The notes: a model not told the origin generated them from the sequence alone. Numbered from the stretch's first letter, positions 22,962 through 35,369 are shown. The stretch is 64,000 nucleotides of DNA from Acanthochlamys bracteata (GCA_019914995.1 CM034140.1:4092001-4156000); one strand, 5' to 3'. Program-made: numbers and translations.

Positions 22962-25084
22962 ATGTCGTCAATTCAAGAAGGTTCGGCTGAGGAGCGCGCA
23001 TGGGCGGCAACCACAGAAGAAGCCGCCGAAGTTCGCCGGCAACGCGTTAGTGAGCTTGAATCTTTAGAGCAACCGAAATCCTTCCTCGACGCCGATGCTC
23101 AACATCGTCCCGCCGGCATGTACCATGGCGGCGCTGGTGGCGGAAGCTTCTTTGACAGCATCAAAGAAAGAACCAGTTCTCTTCTTTCGGTGGTTAAAGA
23201 TACAGCACCCGGCACTGTACATGAAGCTTCAGCAGAGGAAAGATCTTTGGATGCAACTGTCGCTCAGGACCATAGAGATCGAACGCTGACGGAGAGATTG
23301 GGTGGTGCTGGAGATGGGTACACGGCCCGAGATGCAGCAAGGGATACGAAGAACGAGGAGGAGCGAATGATCACCGATGCCGCGCGGCGTACTAAAGAGT
23401 ACGTCGGTGAAAAGAAGGAACGAGCTATGTTTACTTTGAACAATTTAGCTAATGATGCGAAAGAGAACTTGCAGGATCGCCGGAGCGATGATGAGATGTA
23501 CACGTTGAAAGATGCTGCCGGTGATGCTAAGAACTTCGCCGCTGAGGCGAAGGATGATGAAGAACGCATGATCAGTGATGCGGCGAAGAAGACTAAAGAG
23601 TATGCCGGAGATGCTAAAGATCAGGCCAAGAACACGCTGAGGTATGAGAAAAATATGGTGAGAGATGAAGCACAGATGGCGAAGGATTACGTTGGCGACA
23701 AGAAGGATCAAGCGATGGGTAAGGTGAACCTTGCGAAGGAGAACGCCAGCGAAGCTAAGGAAAATGAAGAGCGCATGATTGGTGATTCGGCGCAGAGGAC
23801 CCGGGAGTTCGCCGGTGAAGCGAAGGATCAAGCTGCTAGCGCATTGAGGGAAGAGAAGAACATGTTGAGTGATACTGCGCAAAGGATTAAGGATTATGTC
23901 GGTGAGAAAAAGGATCAAGTAATGGATGCGTTAAAGGGAGCTAAGGATTCTGCCGGCGAAGCTAAGGATGACGAAGAGCGAGCCATCGGTGATGCGGCAC
24001 AGAGGACTAGGGACACTTTGAAGGATGCTAAGGACTCTTCTGTCGAGGTGAAAGATAACGAAGAACGTATGATCGGTGATACAGCACAGAGGACTAAAGA
24101 TTACATTGGCAACAAGAAAGATCGAGCCATGCACACATTGAAGGACTCTAGCGATTTTGCTGCTGATACGAAGAATGATGAAGGTCGGAGGATAGGTGAT
24201 GCAGCTGAGAAGACGAAGGATTATGTGGGAGAGAAGAAGGATGAAGGGAAGCATATGTTGAGTGATCTTGAACGGAACGTGAAGGATTACATGGCTGATC
24301 ACAGGGGTGCAGAAGAAGGCAAGCGAACCTTAATTGATTCAGCAAGGGATGCTATGGATTATCTTACTGAGAAGAAGGAAGAGTTGAGGAAGAGCTTGGC
24401 TGGTGATGCAAAGGTATGAAATCTTTCTTAGAAATTCTTATCTGATGATTTATGTTGCAATTATAGCAATTCTTCAAAAACAATCTCTGAGTTAAAATTG
24501 CTCGAAATTAATCGATGCATTTGTATATGAACCAAAATTAGAAACGAATTTGTTGGAAGATGACTTATTCGGCATTTTTGAAGCATTCATTTGAGACTTT
24601 CCGAGTTTTCTCTATAATGAAATGATGATGATCCTGTTGTTGATGTGAATGATTGTTTTTTTTATGTTGTTGATTCTAGACTCGAATGGGTGAGACGCCA
24701 GAATCAGCAACAATCAAGCTGCAGATAGTGAAGGAAAAGGAAAAAGAACGAGGTATCCAGAACTGGGAAGAACATGAACAATCACGTGACGTTGCGGGGA
24801 GGTAGGTGTAGAATTCCAAAAAAAATCAGCTATCAACTTTACTTCCTAATTTCAGAAGCAGTTCTAGAGAAAATTGATGGCATGATGCTTTAATTTAAAA
24901 AAAAAAGAGTTCAAATTTTGGGTTTGGCAGGGGTTCTGATGCATCCAGCAACATCTACGGAGCTTGGCCAGTCAATGTTGGAAGTGTGACAGAGGCGTTC
25001 AAGCAGAAGATGACCATGCCCGAGGAGGTAGTGGAACAGAAGCGTGCGGACCAGGATGGCCTATCGACTTCCCAGACACAGTAG
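22962..25084 (+). CDS. Second group-3 LEA protein, diverged ECP63 relative
   Basis: Seed-type LEA protein. Three exons, 22,962-24,413, 24,680-24,801 and 24,931-25,084 (GT-AG, phases agree), give 575 aa. N-terminus: MSSIQEGSAEERAWAATTEE, a Gly-rich hinge (GGAGGGSFFDSIKERTSSLL), then about 300 residues of LEA repeats of another type than its neighbour's: blocks (D/N)EERMIGDTAQRTKDY(V/I)G followed by KKD.AM.TLKDA. The C-terminal part has ARDAMDYLTEKKEELRKS and TEAFKQKMTMPEEVVEQK, both resembling the C-terminal region of ECP63-type LEAs, which ties the two genes together as ancient relatives. Highly charged, no hydrophobic segment. Same strand and similar promoter motifs as the upstream LEA gene suggest co-expression in maturing seeds (inferred). 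Confidence 0.88.
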
Positions 25085-25860
25085 CTTGACCAACAATAGC
25101 TTGCAAAAATTAGCTCTTGCTTTCAAGTCAATCCTTGTTCGATTAATAAAGACTGATAAGAATTAGTAGTTACTCTTCTGAATTTCTAAAGCCTGTAATT
25201 TGTTGTCAGGATATTAATTTCTGAACCTGAAGGGGCTTTTTTTTTTGGTGTAGTGAAAGTACTATCTAATTACAATTATATGGCTCATAAACTGCTATAA
25301 TTGTATATTTACCTAATAGTTGTTTGTTCGGTAGTAGGAAAGTTTACTATCATTTTAAATCTTCTGTTTGTTTTGCAGTAATTATAAGTAGGCATTAGAA
25401 TCACATTATAGCCTTCTAGGAACAAATGGTTCATTGATCATATAAGTTCACACGATAAGCAGAAGGGTAACTGTCCTGATGACAATCTGCACATACTACA
25501 GGGAATATATGAAGTTTATGAGAACGGTGCAGAACGGTACCTTAACATGTAATGTACACTGGAATACGAAGAATGCAAAAGGTACATATACACACGCTTG
25601 CGTAAGACAAATTACTTCTCTCGAAAGTTATAATACTTCAAAGATTACTACTTTCTGAAACTAAAAACTAGTAAATACGCTTTCTGAAACTTCAAAGACC
25701 ATCTATGACTATGCTAATCAATACGCTTGGTTTTGGAACTCGTCTAACAAATCTTGCGCATGCGGTGTGGCTTTGCGATAAACCCACGAGATAAGTTCTT
25801 TTTATCATTGAGATAATCAAATGCAACACCCCTAAAACTCTTTGTCGTTTTGCACTTTCA
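25085..25860. other. 3' flank of the second LEA gene
   Basis: AATAAAG-like signals at about 25,146 indicate the transcript end. The rest has no recognised gene. Detectable retroelement coding sequence starts at about 25,865. Confidence 0.5.
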
Positions 25861-25864
25861 AACG

Positions 25865-26900
25865 TCTAGCGCTGAGCTTTCATTGGCCAGGTATGTCCAA
25901 AGACGTTTGAGACTTGCCTTACCTGCGCTTAGGCCAAATGCAAGTCCTTGCGGCCAGCAGGATTCATGCAACCTGTGCCGATAACCAACAAACTATGGTC
26001 ATATATTTCAATGGACTTCATAAAGAGATTACTCTCGTGAAGGATGCCATCTTCTTAGTAGTTTATCGTCTACCTAAGTATGCTAATTTTATTGCTATTA
26101 AACACTTACACTGCAGTAGACATAGTTGGAATCTTCACCAATAATGTGGTTCGCCTACACGGTTGTTCCAACTCTATTATATCCAACAGAGACCTCGTGT
26201 TTCTCAGCTCCTTCTAGAAGGAGTTGCATCACGTTCAAGGTACAGCCCTGCATATGAGTATGGTCTACCATCCACAAAATGATGGACAAAGTGAAGTGGT
26301 GAAACGAGAGCTGGAATCATATGCATATAGCTTCATGGGAGACAATCCTCAAAAGTGAATCAACTAGATGTATTGGAAGGAGTATTTCTACAACATAAGC
26401 ACCCACTTGACCACCAAGTCCACACCTCTCGAAACAGTTTACATACCAACCTACTTTAGTTATCTGGTCGACAAGGTCTTACCTAATGGATGAGCTGAGT
26501 GCCTAACTGCGCGAACGGGGTGACATCCTCATAGAGCTACGATTGCATCTTGTGAAGGCTCAACATAGGATGAAGCAATCGGTCGATAGTCACAGGAGTG
26601 CGAAACGATACCAACTAGGATATCAGTGCTCAAGTTGCAGCCTCATCGCCAACCCTCAATAGCCGATCAAAGGAATCATAAGTGAGGTATGAATACCATG
26701 GACCGTACTTGATGCTAGAAACTGTTGAACAGTAGCATATCAGCTCGAGTTGCCATCAACATCTTAAATTTATCCAGCTTTTCATATGTCTCAGCTCAAG
26801 TATGCTAAGCTCTTATCCGAAAACTTGATTAACAGGCAATCATTGATGCCTAGCCTGATGACGGCCCAAAGGACGAGGCTGAAGTTTCAAGGGGAAGGAG
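25865..26900 (+). mobile_element. Decayed Ty3/gypsy pol: zinc-binding motif, integrase, C-terminal domain
   Basis: Reading across frames gives, in order, the pieces typical of gypsy integrase: a CLTC zinc-finger remnant and FMQPVPITNKLWSYISMDFI; KDAIFLVVYRLPKYANFIAI; HMSMVYHPQNDGQS-like sequence followed by VVKRELESYAYSFMGDNPQ; KLQPHRQPSIADQRNHK; and YHGPYLMLETVE. At least eight stops and frame changes interrupt it, so it is dead. Right after it comes the purine tract AAGGGGAAGGAG (26,889-26,900) and then an LTR. No gag, protease or reverse transcriptase is visible to the left, so the element is 5'-truncated. Confidence 0.85.
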
Positions 26901-28812
26901 TGATACATAGAACAGAAGAATCCTTGAAAAAATTAGAGAGGAGCATCCCCATAAGAGCAGGCATCTAAATTCTAACTATATGACTAGTCCAGATTACAAG
27001 TTCTTACAACTGAGAGAACACTATTATAAATAAGACAACCACTGACTAACATAAAAGTCGATATTAGATAACTACCGACTGAGCAAGTGTCAGTTTGTAT
27101 TCGATCTTTACCAACTGGTCGATAAACACTTTGCCGACTAATACTTATAACAGTACTTTATTGACTAAATTTGTAGTCGGTAATTTGTTGACAGTTTTAC
27201 TAGTCGATAAATTACCGGCTATTCTAGTCAGTAATATAATGATCCGTTACTGACTAGCATGCAGTTGGTAAATTACCGACCGACTTGTTATTGGAACTTT
27301 ACTGACTACAACTGCAGTCAGTAACTTACCGACAAACCGCTCAGTCGGTAAATAGCAACAATATGTTCAAAGCTTTTATCGACAGCTTCTTCTAGTCATG
27401 AATCCTCCAAAACCAACTAGCTCTTCAGTTGGTAAATCGTCAACGTTTCACATAGCAACCACTGCTTTTGTTCAATAGACAGTATAACAATATTTCAACT
27501 ATATCATTCAAAATTTAAATAACCAATGTTCCAAAATATTACAACATTCCAACTATATCATTAAACATTCGAAACTATAATATTACAATATCCAATCATG
27601 GGTTCACTATAATATTCAATCAACAAACGAGAATTGTACGATAGTGTTACAATAAACCCTAGCATAAAGAATAGAGTGGGATGTAAAATTTAGTTAACTT
27701 TAAATTAATTTAATAAACACTTACAGATACTTGAGTTTCCGAATTAGTAAGTCTTCTATTGAAATAGATAATACCCATCAAGATAAATTAATAGAAAGCA
27801 CCTACAAATTTAGTTACAAAAAATAATGTCATTAGTATCCATTTGTTAATCATCAATAACAAATAATTTATATAAAGTTGAGATAAAATTTTACATGTAA
27901 TTTATAATTCAATTACATTCATCATTGCTGCTGCTATACTCTTCTGAACTTTCATTATCATGACGACAAATGTCTTATTCATTGTCCGAAACTTCTATAC
28001 TCCATGATTAATTTTGACTATCTTATTTAATTGAGTCGGTAATTTGCATATCGACTGAATGTTCTTTTCACATTACCGACTAAATGAAAAACCATCGGTA
28101 AATTTACTGATTTGCAAAAAAATAGTAGGTAAATGATAAGCTACCAACTAACATGACGAGTTCAGTCGGTCAAGGGATTAACTCGCCCGCTCAAGAGAGA
28201 GAGAACCTAATGAAACCAACGAGGTTTGAATCTGATTTTTACCTTAACTACTGACTAAATTTCACGCAGTCGATAAAATTATAGCTACATGCTTTAAGTG
28301 GTTAATTTACATATTGACTGAATGTTCTTCTCAGTCGGTAGTTAGCTAATTTACCGACTATGTTTCACTTATAGTCGGTAAATTTTGGAAGGTTACTGAC
28401 TATTCAAGATTTTGTCGATAACGTTGAAATTTATTGACTATTTTCTGTTGGTTGGTAAACTTCAACCGGTGATAGTCATTTTTGTAGTAGTGGACGCACC
28501 TGGTAACTTATTGTTGACCTGGGTGCTTCATCCGGGTGTACTCGGGTGCATCATAGTGTCTTAGGTGAATAATTGTTCCATTTTTAAGGGAGTCTAGTTA
28601 GTAGCAGCATAGTTGAGTCAAAGAGTCCTTTGCATGTGGAAGTTCCTTAAGTGGAACTCTAATAGACATAAGAGTCCTTTTATAGAAGAACTCTTCAGCT
28701 AGCTATAAATAGATGTTGTAAGCCTTAGTGGAGGCAAGAAAGATTTATGCATTTAGTTTATAATGCTCTAGTTAGTTTGCTAGATTCCAACATTATTTAA
28801 GTTGGTGTATCA
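26901..28812 (+). repeat. 3' LTR of the Ty3/gypsy element, split by a CACTA insertion
   Basis: Begins TGATACA directly after a purine tract and ends TGTATCA, a perfect 7-bp inverted pair as expected for LTR ends. Removing the CACTA element (27,019-28,492) leaves 118 + 320 = 438 bp. The right part has a promoter-like GCTATAAATAG at about 28,700. The matching 5' LTR is not in the window. Confidence 0.75.
27019..28492 (+). mobile_element. Non-autonomous CACTA (En/Spm-type) transposon inside the LTR
   Basis: Left end CACTATTATAAATAAGACAA; reverse complement of the right end CACTACTACAAAAATGACTA; 15 of 20 bases match, both with CACTA. Flanking trinucleotides GAA/GAC fit an imperfect 3-bp target duplication. 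Subterminal zones (27,040-27,440 and 28,020-28,470) hold more than fifteen copies in both directions of a motif around AGTCGGTAAATTACCGACT, the typical transposase-binding arrangement of CACTA elements. The centre is AT-rich, about 1.47 kb in all, and has no transposase-like frame, so movement would need an enzyme supplied from elsewhere. Confidence 0.85.
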
Positions 28813-29960
28813 AACTACCACTTCGCACCAGAGCTAATGAACTTGGATGAAATTCTCTTCAAACTCTCTTGGTGTAGAGGGCGACCCCTATCTATTTATC
28901 GAGATATAATTAAGTTAGAAAAGCAAGAGTATGATTGTCAAAACCGGCTAAGGTATCATTTTGAAAAGACTATGGGATTACGGATCACCGATTTATTCGG
29001 CATGTCATCGGATCAACACAATAGGTCAACTTCACCAAATTCTAACAATTGACTCTCACCGGCGGTCACTGTTTAATTTACAGATCTCGGTCGGAGAAAC
29101 TCTAATTGCAATAAAAACCTTAAAACTCCGATTCGTACTCAGGAATTGAATGAGCCCAAGCAGGAAAAGAGAAGACGAAGGTTTGGATGCACTATGAATG
29201 CCTTCATCTTGACCACCTTTACCCATTATTGAATGAAGAAGCTTTGGATTCAAAAGATCTCGAGAATGTCTCTAGCGATGAACTACCTCCTTAGTCTCGG
29301 ACTTCGAGTCCGAATCTGATTCCTATCCAACACCGACCTCGTTTGCTCTTAGGATTTGGCATTCAGCCTTGAGCGAGATGCGAAAAAAAGTAAATAGGTA
29401 ATTGCTCTTTGGTTCGAATCCATCGGCCACTCTCACTTCATACGCCACGTTACATCGTACGTAGACTCGATCAAGCTCCAATTCATAGAGAAAGCTGAAC
29501 GTTGCGTCGAGTGCCTTTTACTGGCCAAGCTAACACTATTGTTTTGTCAAGGGACTTCTTTCACTAGCGTACTCATCAATAACGTCCGATCGATCTTGAA
29601 TTGTTTGTTTACCATATAGACCAAGCGTTCCTAAATGCAACCATCGGAGGCATTTCGGTGACTCGTTAAGTGTTCGGTCCAGAATGGCGGTAGGATCGCC
29701 GATTTTTGATTGGATCCAACCTGTCCGGTCTAGGTTTGACTACAATGTGCAAGAGTTGGTAATTTTTAATATGAATAAATGGGAAAAGAAAGAGTTTCGT
29801 GAAATTTCGCGGGAAAGCTCTCAATGTTAGTCGCACAGAGAGTTCAAAAAGTGGGTCCAAAAGTACTATCATGCCCAACCGGTTCAATGTAAACTGGAAA
29901 AGCTGGCTCAATCGAACCGGTTTGAGAGTGTTGAAACCAGCTCGCTCGTCTTCTTCACTA
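28813..29960. other. Spacer between the retroelement and VPS36
   Basis: Short open frames such as 28,837-29,052 (71 codons, plus strand) are not recognisable and have no homology I know. The sequence has higher GC than the AT-rich spacers elsewhere and could be an old mobile-element or gene fragment. The last 200 bp are the VPS36 promoter and leader. Confidence 0.4.
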
Positions 29961-29965
29961 CGTCG

Positions 29966-32900
29966 ATGTCCGGCGGCGGCGGCGATTGGCTTCCGGCGGC
30001 AGGTTTGACTGCTGCTGGCCTCCCACTTCTTCTTCCAAACGAAGTACTTCGATACACTCTCCCCTCCGCTGATCTCGAAGCAGAAGAAACTAATCTTCTG
30101 GCGATCAAATCCGGCGTAATGAGCCTCACAACGCACCGATTGATTCATCTCCATGAACCTTCACGTTCTGCTCGATCTCTCCCGCTTTCCTCGATCATTC
30201 ACGTTTTCCCTCCCAGGAAATCTTTGAAAACACTGTTTTCTCCGCAGAAGATTCGTATCCAGGTCTCGATGCAGTCTGTTGATATGATCACCGTGGTGGT
30301 TAAGTCAAGGAGAGAGGCGGAGGAGTTCTACGGGAAGTTATCGGAGGTTTTGAGGGAGAGGGTGTGGGAGAGAGATGCTTTAGTTGATTCGAGATCTCAA
30401 TCAGCCTCGGGATCAGGCTTAGGGTTTGGTTCAGGTAGTATCAGCGGCAATCTTGGTGGCGGTGGTCGTGATAGCATGGTGAGGACGCCAGTTGTTGGAG
30501 TGGCAGGAATTCTCCGGAAGGAGCAGGAGATTTGGGAGAACACTGACAAGAGTCTGCAGGATGCCTTCCAGGACTTGAATGCATTGATGGTAAATGCTTT
30601 TTTGTTATTAAATGAATAAAGAATTAAGAAGAGATGTTTATGATGAATAATTCTGCATAGATAGTCATGGGTTTCGCCATCCAGATACTACCAGTGCATG
30701 TTTGATGTATCGGACGTGCTTATACATTTTGGTGGAAACCATTGTTCCAGTAATGTCTCAGTATCGATTTCGATGCCACCAATGCCATGCTAAAAAGCTC
30801 TTAGAAGATAAGTTCTGCTTGAATTTGGAAAGTAAGTTGTTGGCTGCAAGTGATAGGGCCTATACCACTTTATCTTACTGATATTCACTCGAAGTTCAAA
30901 TTTCTGGACAGAGTTGTAGCTGGTGCTTTCACAAGTCGCTATTCTTATGCTTGAAAGTTAGTCTACTAGCATAGGAGAAGAAATGAACAAGTGTATACGC
31001 AACAAACCAAAAATATAGTTGTGTTATACCACAACTTAACAGGATAAGAAGTTAGTAGTGTTCTATGGATCTTTCATCCTAGTTTGTCCATGTATGACTA
31101 TGCATATTTTAGAAGAAGAATATCATAACAACCAAGAACCGATTCTTGATCATTTTAGTCTTTCCAACTGAAAGTTTTAAGTTATTCACTTGAAGCTTCA
31201 AGTAAATTCCATCTTCAAATATCATGAACATTTTCTTATAAATGTCCATTGATTGTTAAATTGAATTCCATCGTTAAATGTCACGAATAATTTTCTTATC
31301 AATGTCCTTTGATTTGTTAAATTGAACCTCCCTCTGCAATTGTTATACCACAACTTAACAGGATAAGAAGTTAGTAGTGTTCTATGGATCTTCAAATATT
31401 GCAAGTAAACCACCTTTCTCTAAAGTTGTACTGGAATATATTGTTGAGTGGTTTCTCATGCAGGCATTTACTATATTGACTTGTATAATCACTGTTGTGT
31501 ACTTATTATAGAAAGTCCTAATTTTTGCAGAGTAAAGCCAAGGAGATGGTCTTACTAGCAGAAAAAATGAGGCAGAAACTTTTATCTGGTCCATCTTCTC
31601 AGACACATACAGATGATGATGACATGGGCTCAAAGCAAGAGATGCAGGAATGGCTGCTCAGTGTTGGTATTGTTTCACCCATCACAAAAGAATCAGCGGG
31701 TGCTCTTTATCACCAGCAATTAGCTCGCCAGGTGAATTGTTTGATTTAAATTTTAATAAGAGCCGAATATATGCAATTTCTGTTTTAAATTAATTGAGTA
31801 TAACCGTATGCATGGTAATGACATTGTTCGAGATGTAGTCACTTGATATTTTAAAATTGTTCAACAATGTTGGAAAATGCTTCTGCTTTCCCTTTTACAT
31901 TCTCCCTCACCGCTTAGAATTGCTTGTGGACAGGGATAGAGCATAAGGTGGATAGAGCATTCTCATTATGAAACATGACTAGGACGTTTACCTCTCCAAT
32001 GCACCACATAGCAATAAGTAAATGAGAAAGACAAATCCTAATGTTGAATGGTGTAGTTGCATAAATTCCTGAAGCAGAAAATGAAAATGCCTCATTCAGC
32101 TCTTAAAATTCAGTATCATCCTTCAGCATTTTTCAGTCAACAGAATCTGTTATTAAAATACCTTGATATGTTTTATCAGCTCTCAGTCGATGTCTATTTG
32201 ACCTCTGAAATGTACATAATCAAGGTCCGATGGCCCAGACCGGTGATATTATTTGAAACAATAGTGGAATTAAGGCATTCCACAGTTTGGATCATATCAT
32301 TGTCGTTTTGGGGCCATATCAATAGATACCTAAATTGTTTCTGAAAGATGCACTACTTTGTCCCATAAATAGTTTCTTTGAAAATTGTAAGCACATCATA
32401 CAACTATGGTGTTCACTACACTCTTTGGGTTTGCAATCAATGCCCCGTTAGGAATCATAAGTAAGGAATCTTTATACTGCTATAACTTTATGTCACTGCC
32501 TTTTCCTAGTACTGAATTTTGTTCAGTGAAAAAGAGATGATATTCTCTGTGACTTTACCTAGAGCTGATTGTCATATTCTTCAGTTAGCAGATTTTGTCA
32601 AAGTACCCCTGGAGAAAGCTGGAGGCATGATTCAACTGATTGACATGTATTGTCTTTTCAATCGTGCTAGAGGAACAGGTTAGTAGGTTGGTTTTGTTCC
32701 TCTTTTTCTCTACTTTAATGCTCAAATAAAGTACTTACCTTCTTTTCTTTTGCTCCTATGACTAGAGCTGATTTCCCCAGAAGATATGCTGCAAGCATGT
32801 GCCGTTTGGGAGAAAATTAATGTGTATGCCCTATAGAACCTTCAACTCTTTTAGGCTTTTTGAGATAGCTTATTTGGCCGGAGTTTATACTTAATGATGA

Positions 32901-34225
32901 AAGGTTGTCATGCTCTTATCATCCAGCTGTTGCTTGATTGTGTATATGCTTCTTATCTACAGTTTTGTGAATTGTATATATGATTGTTATTTATTTTGTC
33001 AACAGGCCTGTAATGCTTAGGAAGTTTGATAGTGGAGTTATGGTAATTCAGAACAAGGCTCACAGTGATGAGGAGGTATAAGTTATTTTGTTTTTGTTAT
33101 TCAGCATTGCCAATTAACATGAAACAAGTCAAAACACTGGCGATAAGACTTTTAATTTTCAGTTTATTTTGGTTTTTCTCCATTCTATGGTTAAGGAGCA
33201 ATCACGAGTTTTCACCGCTCTCACTTTTCATTTGGGGTTCAAGTTATTCAGCATTGCCAATTAACATGGAACAAGTCAAAACACTGGTTATAAGACTTTT
33301 TTTCAGTTTATTTTGGTTTTTCTCCATTCTATGGTTAAGGAGCAATCATGTGTTTTCACCCCTCTCACTTTTCGTTTGGGGTTCAAGTTTCATATGTCGT
33401 GTTATTTAAGCATGATCAGATTGTTATCCCTTTCCTAGTTGACAATGTGTCCTTCTGTAGGTTTTTGCAAGAATTAGATCCCTTGCACAGAAACCAGATG
33501 CACTGCGTTCAGGAATAAGCCCCAGTGATGCATCACTAACGTTGGGAATTGCTCCAGCTCTAGCTAAGGAACACATGCTGACTGCTGAAAGCAGAGGTTT
33601 GCATCTGATTTCTTCTTGAAGTATGTCTGATGTTATAGCATGCAAATAATGTTAACAATTTAAATTGTTTCCAGGTCTTTTGTGTAGAGATGTCAGCCCG
33701 GATGGTTTCCGCTTTTACATTAATTTATTCAATGAGATTGATTTGAGGAGTATCCATTCGTAAGTCAACTTCATATCACAGTAACTTATTTCATGTGTGA
33801 TCATTGGGCTCTTACTTTTAGGGCTGCTAGCATCTTTTTGCTCAAAAGTAATCTTACTGGCAAACCTCCAGAATCATTCTTTTACATGAAGTGGGATTTG
33901 CTTAAAGGGAAACTGTAGCATGCTTTGTTATATCCTTACACCAAATTATTGGCAATTACTTGTTCAGTTTAATGACCATCATGAAGGAAACATCTTTATA
34001 TTTATAGGTATTTTAAATGTGAATGAATACATTGGTTATTCAACTTTGTATTCTTGAGTTTTGTCAGTGCAAGTATGATCATATTTGTTGATAATGCGAA
34101 AGGCCGACTTGTGATGATTCATTTTCCCCGACATCTTATTGATGTGTACTGCATTTTGTAGGGTTCCAAGTGGTGGGCACTTTGGTTCATGGGTATCTGC
34201 CACCTCCACTGCCATCCGCACATAA
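29966..34225 (+). CDS. VPS36: VPS36, ESCRT-II subunit, eight exons
   Basis: Vacuolar protein sorting-associated protein 36. With VPS22 and VPS25 it forms ESCRT-II, which sorts ubiquitinated membrane proteins into multivesicular bodies. Exons: 29,966-30,589, 31,531-31,731, 32,585-32,678, 32,766-32,823, 33,006-33,075, 33,461-33,596, 33,675-33,759, 34,162-34,225; total 1,332 bp, 443 aa, close to the plant family length (about 440). Seen: N-terminal GLUE (PH-like, ubiquitin/lipid-binding) domain about residues 15-140 ([32 protein letters not shown]), a Gly/Ser-rich insert, the plant signature [20 protein letters not shown], then the EAP30 winged-helix region ([65 protein letters not shown]). The last exon is inferred: reading past the strong donor at 33,760 would stop after SIHS, whereas splicing to 34,162 adds [12 protein letters not shown], which resembles the usual end. 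Introns 1 and 5 contain duplications. Confidence 0.9.
31022..31392. repeat. Perfect 52-bp direct repeat in VPS36 intron 1
   Basis: Positions 31,022-31,073 and 31,341-31,392 are identical over 52 bp (starting TGTTATACCACAACTTAACA). A weaker duplication of TTTCTTAT.AATGTCC.TTGATT lies between them. The intron therefore grew by local duplication. Confidence 0.9.
33096..33387 (+). repeat. 147-bp tandem duplication in VPS36 intron 5
   Basis: Two head-to-tail copies (33,096-33,242 and 33,243-33,387) differing by a few substitutions and a short deletion; both begin GTTATTCAGCATTGCCAATT. Confidence 0.9.
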
Positions 34226-35100
34226 ACATTTAACTTTTGTAAATCATTAGACTAGGAGATCACAGTAAAGCCTCACTACAATGATATTCTTTTTAAAAAC
34301 TTCTGTTTGTTCTTTATAAGGACAGCATCTTTGATGGAAGAAGCTTTGGCTGTTTTTTGGCTCTTGAGTGGATTACGTTTGCTGCAGGTGGGAAAGACAT
34401 TATACTTTGACTATTGCTTGTATTTCACATTTGTTTACAACAAAAGAATGTGTTTACGTTGAAAAGGACAGAAATTTCAAATTTCTTTGCTCCCAATTCT
34501 TCTCTAGAAGCTGATTGTTAGTGTGGCTATTGTGAATGGTGCTTCGACATGATGAAAGTTGAAGATTGTTAACCTTTCGTACTTTAGTTGATGAATTTTT
34601 TACTGCTCGGTTTCAGTTCTTTGGTTCGGCTGCATGTAAATTGATAGTATTGCACCATTAACATGCATTCGATGGTGCAACAATTGATCAGTATTTTGTG
34701 ACACGGTGCCTGGTCAATGTTTTTCCATTCATAACGCATCAAAATCTAGGTCCTCAATGGAGTGGGTCAACTTCTACAGAAGGTTCAGTTAACAGATTCC
34801 GTCAACTCTCAGGCGCAACACTAGGTAAAAAACAGACCGCCAAAACACCCAAGAATTTGCAGACAAAACATTGCACTAACCTGTAAATTTCATATATAAA
34901 AAACGTTTAAAAATGCTTTTAAAGTTAAACTTTTCTAAAATAAAAAATATTTTTATTTTTTTAAAAATAAGCTTAATTTTTTTATCTAAACAAATATAAA
35001 AAATAAAAAAATTTTACTATGTAAAATTTTTTTTTAAAATTTTAAAATATGTAAAATATAAAATTCAAAACGTTTTGCCAAATGCTCCCATAAAACAACG
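34226..35100. other. Spacer, 3' flanks of VPS36 and ARF
   Basis: No gene seen. Holds the VPS36 3' flank and a family-A repeat (34,902-35,095). The GT-rich stretch 34,318-34,390 is open but unrecognised. Confidence 0.5.
34902..35095 (+). repeat. MITE-like repeat, family A, degraded
   Basis: Core blocks TAAAAAATATTTTTATTTTT and TTACTATGTAAAATTTTTTT are present. The right end is GTTTTGCCAAATGCTCCC. Confidence 0.55.
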
Positions 35101-35262
35101 ATGCTTCCCAATGTTGAGACAAGACAGCCTACGATTACAAGGACCTCAGCTACTATTTGAGTGCAGACATTTCCATAATAAATACTCATGCATGCTATTT
35201 CAAAGAGAAGAATGATCCCATAGAAGTCCAAGTTAAAAGCCGACGTATACCTTACGACAAGA

Positions 35263-35369
35263 AGACTCCGCACAGTGGACCACTCAGACAAGTATATATC
35301 ATATAACCAAGAAATAGGGTATAGCCCTCTTAAAAATAGCACCTCATAGACTCCGCACAGTGGACCACT
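35263..35369. repeat. 23-bp direct repeat
   Basis: AGACTCCGCACAGTGGACCA plus CTC occurs at 35,263-35,285 and again at 35,347-35,369, downstream of the ARF gene, probably in or near its 3' UTR. Confidence 0.8.

Noticed and set aside
23445-24302. Long antisense frames opposite the second LEA gene
   Set aside because: Same cause: repeat-driven shadow frames, hydrophobic and without homology.
27019-28492. Possible CRISPR-like array because of regularly repeated GTCGGTAA motifs
   Set aside because: The repeats are imperfect, in both orientations and without constant spacers; CACTA ends and plant context explain them as transposon subterminal repeats.
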